Part shown: positions 44,817 to 53,590 of the stretch, piece by piece | How positions within the stretch are numbered: position 1 is the first letter of the stretch | Layout: every line of letters begins with the position of its first letter | From: an uncultured Algibacter sp. | GTDB lineage: Bacteria; Bacteroidota; Bacteroidia; Flavobacteriales; Flavobacteriaceae | NCBI RefSeq assembly: GCF_947490405.1 | Contig: NZ_CANLGU010000005.1 | Span: 246,740-310,739 of the forward strand | Direction of reading: 5' to 3' | Length of the DNA: 64,000 nucleotides | Notes under the pieces: model-generated | What the model saw: the letters and a program-made list of their open reading frames with translations, nothing else | The model's database searches: none | Told to the model about the DNA's origin: nothing | Made by a program: the position numbers and the translations under genes

Positions 44817-46283
44817 TTAAATACCATTTATAAAGCTCCCATAAGGATCTTTAAACTGAACTCCTTCTGTGAAACGGTGTTTACTTAATTGCTTGTATTC
44901 TACTAAAGCCCATAGCACAAATTCTTTTACAAAATAACTATCTTGTTTTGATAGGTTAGGCTGGTATTCACCAAGCAAGTCATCCAATGGTGCTATGGCA
45001 TTTAATAAGCTTTTATATTCTTTATCTCTTAAATCATCCAATAATTCAAATCCATCTTTTTGATTGAAGAACCAAGATACAATATCATCATAGGGACTCT
45101 CATCATCTTGTTTTTGTAATTTTTCAATCTTAGGAAAAAACTCAATAAATAAGCTCTTAACTGCTTCACCTATTAAATTATAGGCTACTGCAGCTGCTCC
45201 TTCTTGTTCGCCCTCATATACCAATTCTACCTTACCAGTAATCGCTGGAATAATCCCTACAAAATCTGATAACCTAAGAGTTGTTTGTCCATCACCACTT
45301 ATCAAAGCCCGTCGTTCTGCAGTACTTAATAAATTTTCCAAAGCTGTAATACTTAAACGTGCACTTACACCACTTTTTGCATCAATAAATTCACTCTCAC
45401 GTGCTTCAAAAACAATTTGTTCTAATAAATCTCTGGCTAAATCAGGTACGATAACTGATGCTTTTTGGTTCTCAACTAATCTAGCTTCTTGCTCAGTAAT
45501 TTGTCTTGCTGTTTCTATATTCTCTGGGTAATGCGTTAATATCTGAGAGCCTATTCTATCTTTTAAAGGGGTTACTATACTCCCCCTATTTGTATAATCT
45601 TCAGGGTTTGCTGTAAATACAAACTGCATATCTAATGGCAACCTTAGCTTAAACCCTCTTATTTGAATGTCACCTTCTTGTAAAATATTAAATAGAGCTA
45701 CCTGAATCCTGGCTTGTAAATCGGGTAATTCATTAATTACAAAAATACAGCGATTTGCTCTTGGAATCATACCATAATGAATCACACGATCATCGGCATA
45801 GCTTAATTTTAGGTTTGCAGCTTTTATAGGGTCTACATCGCCAATAATATCAGCAACTGTAACATCTGGTGTTGCTAATTTTTCAGCAAAACGCTCGCTT
45901 CTATGTAACCAGGAAATTGGAGTGTTTTCCCCTTTATCTTTTATCAATTCAACTGCATATCTTGAAATGGGGTTTAATGGGTCGTCGTTAATTTCAGAGC
46001 CTTCAACAATTGGAATGTATTCATCCAATAGATTCAACATTAAACGTGCTAAACGGGTTTTTGCTTGCCCACGCAGCCCTAATAAATTGATATTGTGTCT
46101 AGATAATATGGCTCTTTCTAATTCAGGAATTACAGTGTTCTCATAACCATGTACGCCTTCAAATGTAGTTTCCTTATCTTTTATTTTTTTAATCAAGTTA
46201 TTTCTCAGCTCATCTTTAATAGACTTGCTCTTGTAACCTGACTTCTTTAATTCTCCTATTGTTTTTATTTTTTCTATTTTCAT
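44817..46283 (-). CDS. MoxR/magnesium-chelatase-like AAA ATPase
   Basis: A 488-residue AAA+ protein. Walker A is LLGLRGQAKTRLARLMLNLL (about residues 66-85), Walker B is CIFVINELPDL, and sensor 1 is FVFTANPEDYTNRGS; REGDIQIRG-type and PLKDRIGSQI segments match the BchI/MoxR clade. It pairs with the VWA protein encoded 76 bp upstream in the same direction, as in chelatase-like or chaperone-type complexes that insert metals or remodel proteins. No magnesium-chelatase H subunit is nearby, so chlorophyll synthesis is not implied. Confidence 0.85.
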   Translation of the reverse strand: MKIEKIKTIGELKKSGYKSKSIKDELRNNLIKKIKDKETTFEGVHGYENTVIPELERAILSRHNINLLGLRGQAKTRLARLMLNLLDEYIPIVEGSEINDDPLNPISRYAVELIKDKGENTPISWLHRSERFAEKLATPDVTVADIIGDVDPIKAANLKLSYADDRVIHYGMIPRANRCIFVINELPDLQARIQVALFNILQEGDIQIRGFKLRLPLDMQFVFTANPEDYTNRGSIVTPLKDRIGSQILTHYPENIETARQITEQEARLVENQKASVIVPDLARDLLEQIVFEARESEFIDAKSGVSARLSITALENLLSTAERRALISGDGQTTLRLSDFVGIIPAITGKVELVYEGEQEGAAAVAYNLIGEAVKSLFIEFFPKIEKLQKQDDESPYDDIVSWFFNQKDGFELLDDLRDKEYKSLLNAIAPLDDLLGEYQPNLSKQDSYFVKEFVLWALVEYKQLSKHRFTEGVQFKDPYGSFINGI

Positions 46284-46359
46284 TTTATAGCTTTTGGTTG
46301 GTTGCCTTTGGCTATTAGCAAACCTTATTTAATAAGGCTAAAAGCTAACAGCAAGTTAA
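46284..46359. repeat. Intergenic palindromic element between ATPase and VWA genes
   Basis: Contains CCTTATTTAATAAGG (palindrome) flanked by short repeated AGC blocks (ATAGCTTTTGG, CTATTAGC, TAAAAGCTAACAGC). This is the kind of degenerate repeat often found between Flavobacteriaceae genes. It separates two genes that presumably share a transcript. Confidence 0.4.
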
Positions 46360-47487
46360 TTATCCTCTAATTCTTTTTTTTCTATTTGTTTCGTAATCTT
46401 CAAAAATCATTTCACCCAGACCTTTAAGTCCTGTATAAAATGCTTTACCTTGATTTGCATGGGTAAATTCTCTAACAAATTGCATTAAATAACTATCCTG
46501 AGCAATCATAAAGGTTGTTATTGGAATATGCAAGCGCCTCGCTTGTTGCGCCATAGCATAACATTTATTTACAATATACATATCCAAACCGTTACTATTC
46601 TTATAATATTCTCCATCTGGCAAACGCAAACAACTAGGTTTACCATCAGTAATCATAAAAATTTGTTTATTAGTATTTCGCTTTCTTCTAAGTAAATCCA
46701 TCGCTAATTGTAACCCCGCTACAGTATTAGTATGATAAGGGCCTACTTTTAAATACGGCAAATCTTTAATTTCTATTTGCCAAGCATCATTTCCAAAAAC
46801 TAAAATATCTAAAGTATCTTTCGGGTAACGTGTCGTTATTAATTCAGCTAAAGCCATGGCTACTTTTTTGGCGGGCGTTATTCGGTCTTCACCATATAGA
46901 ATCATACTATGGCTAATATCAATCATCAAAACGGTGCTCATTTGAGATTTGTGAAGTGCTTCTTCTACTACCAAATCATCTTCAGATAGCGTAAAATCTG
47001 AAATACCATGATTTATTTGAGCATTTTTTAAACTTTCGGTCATGGAAACTTTATCCAAAGCATCACCAAATTGGTAATTTCTATAATCGCCAGTATGCTC
47101 GTCCCCAATGCCAGAACTTTTACTTTTATGATTCCCTTGCCCGCTTCGTTTTATCTTACCAAAAATTTGATCTAAAGCTTGCTGACGAATGGCACGTTCG
47201 GTTTTTGCAGTAATTTCTAAGGTACCATTCCCATCAGGATCTATTTCTTCACGTAAATAACCTTTTTTCTTTAAATCTTCAATAAAATCTTCAATAGTAT
47301 ATTCGGGAGTTGTAAGTTTATATTCTTTATCTAACTCTCGTAACCAATCTATAGCTTCGTCAAAATCCCCAGAGGTATGAGTAATAAGTTCTTTAAAAAC
47401 TTCAAAAAGTGTATCAAAGGGTGATTTGTTAGGCGATTCGTATTTTTTAAAAACGAAACCTTTTCTGGGCATTTTATCTTTTTTCAT
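46360..47487 (-). CDS. VWA-domain protein, partner of MoxR ATPase
   Basis: A 375-residue protein. The C-terminal half is a von Willebrand A domain with MIDAS motif MIDISHSMILYGEDR (near residue 193), Thr in HTNTVAGLQLAM, and Asp in MITDGKPSC. The N-terminal half is helical and charged (SPFDTLFEVFKELITHTSGD). VWA/MoxR pairs work as metal-insertion or protein-maturation complexes. The Arg/Lys-rich C-terminus is RKKRIRG. Transcribed in the same direction as the ATPase gene, presumably as one unit. Confidence 0.85.
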   Translation of the reverse strand: MKKDKMPRKGFVFKKYESPNKSPFDTLFEVFKELITHTSGDFDEAIDWLRELDKEYKLTTPEYTIEDFIEDLKKKGYLREEIDPDGNGTLEITAKTERAIRQQALDQIFGKIKRSGQGNHKSKSSGIGDEHTGDYRNYQFGDALDKVSMTESLKNAQINHGISDFTLSEDDLVVEEALHKSQMSTVLMIDISHSMILYGEDRITPAKKVAMALAELITTRYPKDTLDILVFGNDAWQIEIKDLPYLKVGPYHTNTVAGLQLAMDLLRRKRNTNKQIFMITDGKPSCLRLPDGEYYKNSNGLDMYIVNKCYAMAQQARRLHIPITTFMIAQDSYLMQFVREFTHANQGKAFYTGLKGLGEMIFEDYETNRKKRIRG

Positions 47488-47576
47488 AGCACTATAAAAA
47501 TACTATTTTTATAAAGAATATTAAAAAGGTAACTATCAGATTTATCTATACTTTAACAGATATTCAGTTATAGATG

Positions 47577-48254
47577 TTATTCAATACGCTTCAGACCATT
47601 TATATCCTCTAGTTTAATATATTTTCCAACAGTTGAAATTAAACCATCCTTTTTAAATTGAGATAACACTCTTATAGCAGATTCTGTAGCGGTTCCAACA
47701 ATATTTGCATAATCTTCTCGAGAAAGAAGAATACTCATCGTACCATCAGGGTTTACACCAAAACTATCGTGAATATAAATTAAAGTTTCTGCTAAACGTT
47801 GACGCACTGATTTTTGCGCCATATTCACAATAACATCATCGGCTTCTTTTAAGTCATGAGCCATATCCTTGAGAACATCAAACGAGAATTTTGGGTTTTT
47901 TTGAAGATCTGCAATAATTTCACTTTTTGGAATAAAACAAACTTCCATATCGTTGAGTGCAGTTGCTTGTAAATTAGAACTTTCATCACTTATTAAAGAG
48001 CGTTGGCCCAGTAACTGGCCCTTTACAACCATTTTCACAATTTGATCTTTACCATTTTCACTTAATTTAGAAAGTTTACATATACCATCTTTCACACAAT
48101 AAACACCATGAAGCGTTTCACCTTCTTCAAAAATAATCTCTCCTTTTTTTATAGTTTTAGAAGTTTTACATCCAGAAATTCTTATTAACTCTTCTTTAGT
48201 CAATGACTTAAGTGAATTAAACTGCTTAATGATACACTGTTCACACTTTCCCAT
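47577..48254 (-). CDS. Crp/Fnr-family regulator, probable oxygen sensor
   Basis: A 225-residue protein with a cyclic-nucleotide-type sensor domain (KKGEIIFEEGETLHGVYCVK) and a C-terminal helix-turn-helix (LSREDYANIVGTATESAIRV, recognition helix with Glu and Arg as in FNR/CRP). Cysteines at 4, 7, 29 and 106 could hold an iron-sulfur cluster: C4-x2-C7 fits the N-terminal FNR pair and C106 (MEVCFIP) aligns with FNR Cys122, although the third Cys is displaced. It is divergent from the cbb3 oxidase genes, and dyads TGACANNTGTCA in three promoters are its likely sites. Confidence 0.85.
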   Translation of the reverse strand: MGKCEQCIIKQFNSLKSLTKEELIRISGCKTSKTIKKGEIIFEEGETLHGVYCVKDGICKLSKLSENGKDQIVKMVVKGQLLGQRSLISDESSNLQATALNDMEVCFIPKSEIIADLQKNPKFSFDVLKDMAHDLKEADDVIVNMAQKSVRQRLAETLIYIHDSFGVNPDGTMSILLSREDYANIVGTATESAIRVLSQFKKDGLISTVGKYIKLEDINGLKRIE

Positions 48255-48293
48255 TTGTAATAGTTTGATTGTCCAGTAAAAATATACAAAACA

Positions 48294-48305
48294 TGACAGA
48301 TATCA
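48294..48305 (+). promoter_or_regulatory. Fnr-type operator between fnr-like gene and ccoI
   Basis: TGACAGATATCA is an imperfect dyad of the TGACANNTGTCA type. Its centre lies 29.5 bp upstream of GACTTTTG (48329-48336), a -7-like element with one mismatch to TACTTTTG, so the geometry equals that at pflB and ccoS. Being in the divergent region, it could also act on the regulator gene. Confidence 0.6.
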
Positions 48306-48367
48306 TATTTAAAACACAGTTGTTTTATGACTTTTGTCTCAGGTATAAATGAGCAAATAAAAAAATT

Positions 48368-50770
48368 ATGGAACATAAAACATGTTTCCATTGTGGATTA
48401 GATTCTACAACTTCCGAAATTATTTATGATGACAAATCATTTTGCTGTAATGGTTGTAAGACTGTTTACGAGATATTTTCTGCAAACGATTTAACGTGTT
48501 ACTACGATTTACAAAACGCTCCAGGTACTACACCAAAAGAGATTGAAGGCAAATATAATTTTTTAGACAACCCTAAAATAGTTGAACGTTTATTGGAATT
48601 TAATGACGAAAAAACGCAAATCGTTACTTTATATATTCCGCATATACATTGCAGTTCTTGTATTTGGATTCTTGAGAATTTGAATAAACTGCATCCTTCT
48701 GTAAGTTCATCAATTGTAAATTTTGGAAAGAAAACAGTTCGGGTAAATTACAATACGGAACATTTTTCTTTGAAAGGTTTAGTAAAACTTCTAAGCAGCA
48801 TTGGCTATGAGCCTTTTATAAGTTTAGATGATTATAGCGTTGGGAAAAAGAATGTAGACCGCTCACTAATTTACAAACTAGGTGTTGCTAGTTTTGCTTT
48901 TGGTAACATTATGTTTTTGTCGTTTCCTGAGTATTTTCAGGTGAGTGGATTTTGGATTGAAAAATACGCACCCGTTTTTAGATGGTTGATGTTTGTGTTT
49001 TCTTTACCTGTTGTTTTTTACTCGGCTCAAGATTATTTTATTTCAGCTTATAAAGGAATACGCTCTAAAATTTTAAATATTGATGTGCCTATTGCTTTGG
49101 GTGCAGCAGTTTTATTTATAAGAAGTACCGCAGAAATTGTTTTTAATATTGGCACAGGTTTTTTTGATAGTTTATCTGGACTCATTTTCTTTTTATTACT
49201 CGGGAAGTTTTTTCAGCAGAAAACCTATACGTTTTTATCTTTTGAGCGCGATTATAAATCGTATTTCCCGATTGGAATCACTAAAATTTTATCTGATAAT
49301 TCTGAAACGTCTATTCAGGTTTATGACATTGAAAAAGGCGACAGACTTTTAATTAGAAATGAAGAATTGATTCCTGTAGATTGTATTTTGATTAAAGGGA
49401 AAGCTCGCATTGATTACAGTTTTGTAACTGGCGAATCTGAAGCAGTTTCGAAACAATCTGGCGATAAATTATTTGCTGGAGGAAAACAGTTGAATGGTAG
49501 TATTGAAGTTGATGCTTTAAAAACGGTTGAGCAAAGTTACTTGACCCAACTTTGGAGTAACGATGTATTTAGCAAGAATAAAGAGGATGGTTTCACTACA
49601 TTAACTAATGCCATTAGTAAACGTTTTACCATTGCTGTTTTAAGTATTGCTATAGTAGCCACAAGCTATTGGTTATTTTCAGATGCTTCTAAAGCATTAA
49701 ATGTGTTTACATCGGTATTAATAATTGCTTGTCCTTGCGCCATTGCTTTGGCTGCTCCTTTTACGTTTGGCAACTTGTTACGCATTTTTGGGAAGCTTAA
49801 ATTTTACGCAAAAAACGCTTCGGTTATTGAACAATTAGCAGCTGTTGATACTATCATTTTTGATAAAACAGGAACCATTACTGCTAATAAAGAAACGTCA
49901 ATTGAATATAATGGATTAGAACTTTCAGAAGATGAAGAAGCGTTATTGAAAAGTACATTGCGAAATTCTAATCATCCGTTAAGTAGGTCGTTATACTCGC
50001 TTTTGAATGATAATGATATTGTGACTTTGGATACTTATGAAGAACATGTTGGAAAAGGTATTGAAGCACAACATAATCAAGATTCTATAAAAATTGGTTC
50101 TGCTCCTTTTGTGGGTTATACTTCTGAAACAGCTACGTTAAATACGGCGGTACATGTGAGTACTAATAACAAATACAAAGGGTCGTTTACGTTTTACAAT
50201 AAGTATAGAAAAGGATTATCTAAGTTATTTAATAAACTGAAAAAGGAGTATGATTTAGTGATTCTTTCTGGCGATAATGCTGGAGAAAAAGAAAATTTAA
50301 CAAAACTGCTTCCTGCTAAAACGAAATTATTTTTTAACCAAAAACCTGAGGATAAACTAGAGTATATAAAACATCATCAAAATTCGGGTGCTAAAGTATT
50401 AATGATTGGAGATGGTTTAAATGATGCTGGTGCTTTGGCGCAGAGTAATGTTGGGATTGCAATTTCTGAAAATGTAAATGTGTTTTCTCCAGCTTGTGAC
50501 GCTATTTTGGATGCTACTAAATTTAATCAACTATATCATTTTATTAAGGCTTCAAAATCGGCTATAAAAATTATAAAATGGAGTTTTTTACTGTCGCTTA
50601 TTTACAACTGTATCGGGCTTTATTTTGCGGTTACAGGACAATTAGCACCTGTAATTGCTGCTATTTTAATGCCTTTAAGTTCGATTAGTATTGTGGTTTT
50701 TACAACCATTTGTACGAATATAATAGCCCCACCTAGCCTCTCCATAGGGGAGGAATACTCAGACGAATGA
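48368..50770 (+). CDS. ccoI: Copper-translocating P-type ATPase for cbb3 oxidase assembly
   Basis: An 800-residue P1B-type ATPase. The N-terminal Cys-rich module (CFHCGLDSTTSE, CCNGCKTVYEIF) precedes an HMA domain with HCSSCIWILENL. The translocation motif is IACPCAIALAAP, phosphorylation is at DKTGTIT, and the hinge is GDGLNDAGALAQ. This CcoI/FixI type exports copper for assembly of cbb3 oxidase. The last 14 or so residues (PPSLSIGEEYSDE) are encoded by the first arm of an inverted repeat, not by conserved ATPase sequence. It is divergent from the Fnr-like gene. Confidence 0.93.
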   Translation: MEHKTCFHCGLDSTTSEIIYDDKSFCCNGCKTVYEIFSANDLTCYYDLQNAPGTTPKEIEGKYNFLDNPKIVERLLEFNDEKTQIVTLYIPHIHCSSCIWILENLNKLHPSVSSSIVNFGKKTVRVNYNTEHFSLKGLVKLLSSIGYEPFISLDDYSVGKKNVDRSLIYKLGVASFAFGNIMFLSFPEYFQVSGFWIEKYAPVFRWLMFVFSLPVVFYSAQDYFISAYKGIRSKILNIDVPIALGAAVLFIRSTAEIVFNIGTGFFDSLSGLIFFLLLGKFFQQKTYTFLSFERDYKSYFPIGITKILSDNSETSIQVYDIEKGDRLLIRNEELIPVDCILIKGKARIDYSFVTGESEAVSKQSGDKLFAGGKQLNGSIEVDALKTVEQSYLTQLWSNDVFSKNKEDGFTTLTNAISKRFTIAVLSIAIVATSYWLFSDASKALNVFTSVLIIACPCAIALAAPFTFGNLLRIFGKLKFYAKNASVIEQLAAVDTIIFDKTGTITANKETSIEYNGLELSEDEEALLKSTLRNSNHPLSRSLYSLLNDNDIVTLDTYEEHVGKGIEAQHNQDSIKIGSAPFVGYTSETATLNTAVHVSTNNKYKGSFTFYNKYRKGLSKLFNKLKKEYDLVILSGDNAGEKENLTKLLPAKTKLFFNQKPEDKLEYIKHHQNSGAKVLMIGDGLNDAGALAQSNVGIAISENVNVFSPACDAILDATKFNQLYHFIKASKSAIKIIKWSFLLSLIYNCIGLYFAVTGQLAPVIAAILMPLSSISIVVFTTICTNIIAPPSLSIGEEYSDE

Positions 50771-50845
50771 AACTCTTGAATAGAAATATATGATGAGTGA
50801 GCATGCAACAGTTCCCTTCCCTTTGGGGAGGGTTAGGGTGGGGCT
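50725..50845. repeat. Inverted repeat spanning the ccoI stop codon
   Basis: The left arm AGCCCCACCTAGCCTCTCC (50725-50743) and the right arm GGAGGGTTAGGGTGGGGCT (50827-50845) are imperfect inverse complements; small stems CTCCATAGGGGAG and CCCTTTGGGGAGG lie inside. The left arm is translated as the end of CcoI. Confidence 0.7.
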
Positions 50846-50846
50846 T

Positions 50847-50891
50847 TACGTTAGGGATAGCAGCGAATAGCCCGACCCTTGTGGTAACGCC
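50847..50891 (+). repeat. Dispersed repeat A, copy 3 (short form)
   Basis: TACGTTAGGGATAGCAGCG is joined directly to AATAGCCCGACCC and GTAACGCC; the middle portion present in the other copies is deleted. It follows the inverted repeat after ccoI without a gap. Confidence 0.65.
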
Positions 50892-50918
50892 AAAAAAATG
50901 AAAATAAACGATAGAACA

Positions 50919-50930
50919 TGACAAATGTCA
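50919..50930 (+). promoter_or_regulatory. Fnr-type operator upstream of cbb3 operon
   Basis: The dyad TGACAAATGTCA has its centre 29.5 bp upstream of the -7 element TACTTTTG (50954-50961), exactly as at pflB. It lies about 41 bp before the expected start of transcription. Confidence 0.75.
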
Positions 50931-50953
50931 TCTTTTAAAAAGAACTATGAAAG

Positions 50954-50961
50954 TACTTTTG
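50954..50961 (+). promoter_or_regulatory. -7 promoter element of ccoS-ccoNO operon
   Basis: TACTTTTG matches TAnnTTTG exactly, 21 bp before the ccoS ATG. It shows that the oxidase genes have a promoter of their own, independent of ccoI. Confidence 0.7.
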
Positions 50962-50981
50962 AACCATAACTTCAAGTAGGT

Positions 50982-51176
50982 ATGAGTGTTATATATATTT
51001 TATTAACTATAAGTATTGTAGTAGCTATTGGCTTTTTTGTGGCCTTTATTGTTGCGGTAAAACGTGGGCAGTTTGACGATAGTTACACACCGTCTGTACG
51101 CATGCTTTTTGAAGACGAACTCGTTAAAGACAAACCTGAAAAAACAATACTAACCAAAGAAGATCAACAATTTTAA
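50982..51176 (+). CDS. ccoS: cbb3-type oxidase assembly protein CcoS
   Basis: A 64-residue membrane protein with one N-terminal span ([20 protein letters not shown]) and the tail motif [18 protein letters not shown] typical of CcoS. It is required for heme or copper insertion into the oxidase. It ends 2 bp before ccoNO. Confidence 0.9.
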   Translation: MSVIYILLTISIVVAIGFFVAFIVAVKRGQFDDSYTPSVRMLFEDELVKDKPEKTILTKEDQQF

Positions 51177-51178
51177 TT

Positions 51179-53374
51179 ATGGAAATGCAACAGTTTCATT
51201 ACGATAACAAAATCGTTACTAAATTTCTCTACGCCACTATAGTTTTTGGGGTTGTAGGTATGGCAGTAGGTTTGCTACTTGCTTTTATGTTTTTATTCCC
51301 GAACCTTACGGATGGGATTTCGTGGCTTAGTTTTGGAAGGTTAAGACCTTTACACACTAACGCCGTGATTTTTGCTTTTGTGGGGAATGCGATGTTTGCA
51401 GGGATTTATTACTCGCTACAACGTTTATTAAAAACGCGTATGGCGAGCGACCTTTTAAGTAATATTAACTTTTGGGGTTGGCAATTAATTATTGTTGCTG
51501 CGGCAATTTCGTTGCCGTTGGGTTACACCACATCTAAAGAGTATGCTGAATTGGAATGGCCTATTGATATTGCGATTGCCCTAATTTGGGTGGTTTTTGG
51601 TGTGAATATGATTTGGACGATTTTAAAACGTCGTCAACGCCATTTATATGTGGCTGTTTGGTTTTACCTAGCTACGTTTATTACGGTTGCGGTGCTTCAT
51701 ATTTTTAATAGTTTGGAGTTACCTGTTAGTGGTATGAAAAGTTATTCGGTTTACGCTGGTGTACAAGATGCCTTGGTACAGTGGTGGTACGGACATAATG
51801 CGGTGGCTTTCTTTTTAACAACGCCGTTTTTAGGTTTGATGTATTATTTTGTTCCTAAAGCTGCGAATAGACCTGTATACTCTTATAGATTATCTATTGT
51901 CCACTTTTGGTCGTTAATCTTTATTTATATCTGGGCAGGACCACACCACTTATTATACACCGCTTTACCAGAATGGGCGCAAAACTTAGGTGTTGCATTT
52001 TCTGTAATGTTATTAATGCCGTCTTGGGGTGGTATGATAAACGGACTTTTAACACTTCGTGGTGCTTGGGATAAAGTTAGAACAGACCCAGTTTTAAAAT
52101 TTATGGTGGTAGCCATTACGGGTTACGGTATGGCAACTTTTGAAGGCCCTACCCTTTCACTTAAAAACGTAAATGCGATTGCCCACTTTACCGATTGGAT
52201 TATTGCTCACGTACACGTTGGTGCATTAGCTTGGAATGGGTTTATGGCTTTTGGTATTATTTATTACTTAATTCCAAGGTTATTTAAAACGAAACTATAC
52301 TCTTTGGGGCTAGCTAATTTACACTTTTGGTTAGGTACTTTAGGGATTATTATATACGCTTTACCAATGTATGTTGCTGGATTTACCCAAGCAAGTATGT
52401 GGAAGCAATTTAATCCTGATGGCACTTTGGTTTATGGTAATTTTTTAGAAACGGTTACTGAAATTATGCCTATGTACTGGATGCGTGCTATTGGTGGTAC
52501 ACTTTATATTATTGGTATGTTTATACTGGTTTATAATGTAATTGCTACCGTAAGAAACGGAAGTAAAGTACAAGATGAATTGGCTGAAGCTCCTGCTTTA
52601 GAGCGTGTGACTAAAAAGCGTACAGCTAGCGAAGGATGGCATACTTGGTTGGAAAGACGCCCAATTCAATTAACATTATTAGCTACTGTGGCTATTTTAA
52701 TTGGTGGCATTATTCAAATTGTACCGACTATAATGGTTAAATCCAATATCCCAACAATTGCTAGTGTTAAACCTTATTCGCCTTTAGAATTAGAGGGTAG
52801 AGACATATACATCCGTGAAGGTTGTGTGGGTTGTCACTCGCAAATGATTCGTCCGTTTAGAAGTGAAGTTGAACGTTATGGTGAATACTCAAAAGCTGGA
52901 GAATTTGTTTACGATCATCCATTCCTTTGGGGTAGTAAACGTACCGGACCAGACTTACACCGTGTTGGCTCTAAGTATTCTGACAATTGGCACTTTAACC
53001 ACATGTATGATCCGCAGAGTACCTCATCGGGTTCAATAATGCCTCGTTATCCTTGGTTGATTACTGGTAGCAGTAATGAGTTAGATAAATCAATGACAGA
53101 AGCAAAAATGGAAGCCATGGTTACTTTAGGTGTGCCTTACACGGAGGAAGATATTGCCAATGCACAACAGAATATGTTAGATCAAGGGGCTCAAATTGAG
53201 CAAAACTTATACAGCGATCCTGATTTTGCTAAAAACTATGAAGCTGATAAAAAATATGCTGCTGATAATGGCGAAAATTTTATAGAGATGAAAAACCGAG
53301 AAATAGTAGCACTTATTGCTTATTTACAGCGATTAGGAACTGATATTCAAGTGAAACCAGAACAGCAACAATAA
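51179..53374 (+). CDS. ccoNO: Fused cbb3 cytochrome oxidase subunits I and II
   Basis: A 731-residue fusion. Residues 1 to about 480 are CcoN with twelve spans and heme/copper ligands in [49 protein letters not shown] and [20 protein letters not shown]. The C-terminal part from about residue 500 has a membrane span and the CcoO monoheme domain with [20 protein letters not shown] and Met ligand in GSIMPRYPW. The fusion is common in Bacteroidetes. The enzyme reduces oxygen with high affinity in the inner membrane and pumps protons. Confidence 0.96.
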   Translation: MEMQQFHYDNKIVTKFLYATIVFGVVGMAVGLLLAFMFLFPNLTDGISWLSFGRLRPLHTNAVIFAFVGNAMFAGIYYSLQRLLKTRMASDLLSNINFWGWQLIIVAAAISLPLGYTTSKEYAELEWPIDIAIALIWVVFGVNMIWTILKRRQRHLYVAVWFYLATFITVAVLHIFNSLELPVSGMKSYSVYAGVQDALVQWWYGHNAVAFFLTTPFLGLMYYFVPKAANRPVYSYRLSIVHFWSLIFIYIWAGPHHLLYTALPEWAQNLGVAFSVMLLMPSWGGMINGLLTLRGAWDKVRTDPVLKFMVVAITGYGMATFEGPTLSLKNVNAIAHFTDWIIAHVHVGALAWNGFMAFGIIYYLIPRLFKTKLYSLGLANLHFWLGTLGIIIYALPMYVAGFTQASMWKQFNPDGTLVYGNFLETVTEIMPMYWMRAIGGTLYIIGMFILVYNVIATVRNGSKVQDELAEAPALERVTKKRTASEGWHTWLERRPIQLTLLATVAILIGGIIQIVPTIMVKSNIPTIASVKPYSPLELEGRDIYIREGCVGCHSQMIRPFRSEVERYGEYSKAGEFVYDHPFLWGSKRTGPDLHRVGSKYSDNWHFNHMYDPQSTSSGSIMPRYPWLITGSSNELDKSMTEAKMEAMVTLGVPYTEEDIANAQQNMLDQGAQIEQNLYSDPDFAKNYEADKKYAADNGENFIEMKNREIVALIAYLQRLGTDIQVKPEQQQ

Positions 53375-53395
53375 CCATCAAAACAATTTAAGACT

Positions 53396-53590
53396 ATGTT
53401 GAAATTTGTAAAAAACCACATGGAGAGTATCACAGGCATAGAAATCTATCCTATTATATCACTGCTCATCTTTTTCATCTTTTTTGTTGCACTTTTTTGG
53501 TGGGTAGTAACTGCTAAAAAAGACTATATAAAAACTGTTAGTAACATTCCATTAGACAACCAAAACGACGATATATCATGCGAAATTTAA
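53396..53590 (+). CDS. CcoQ/FixQ-like small subunit
   Basis: A 64-residue protein with one span (IYPIISLLIFFIFFVALFWW) and a short cytoplasmic tail. Position between ccoNO and ccoP and this topology identify it as the stabilising small subunit. Its 3' end overlaps ccoP by 13 bp. Confidence 0.8.
   Translation: MLKFVKNHMESITGIEIYPIISLLIFFIFFVALFWWVVTAKKDYIKTVSNIPLDNQNDDISCEI

Noticed and set aside
44817..47487. Magnesium chelatase for chlorophyll synthesis
   Set aside because: Only the AAA and VWA components are present, with no H subunit or other pigment gene; generic MoxR/VWA pairs are common in Bacteroidota.
50733..50924. Open frame on the minus strand at the end of ccoI
   Set aside because: It is made of the inverted repeat and repeat A copy 3; no domain is visible.
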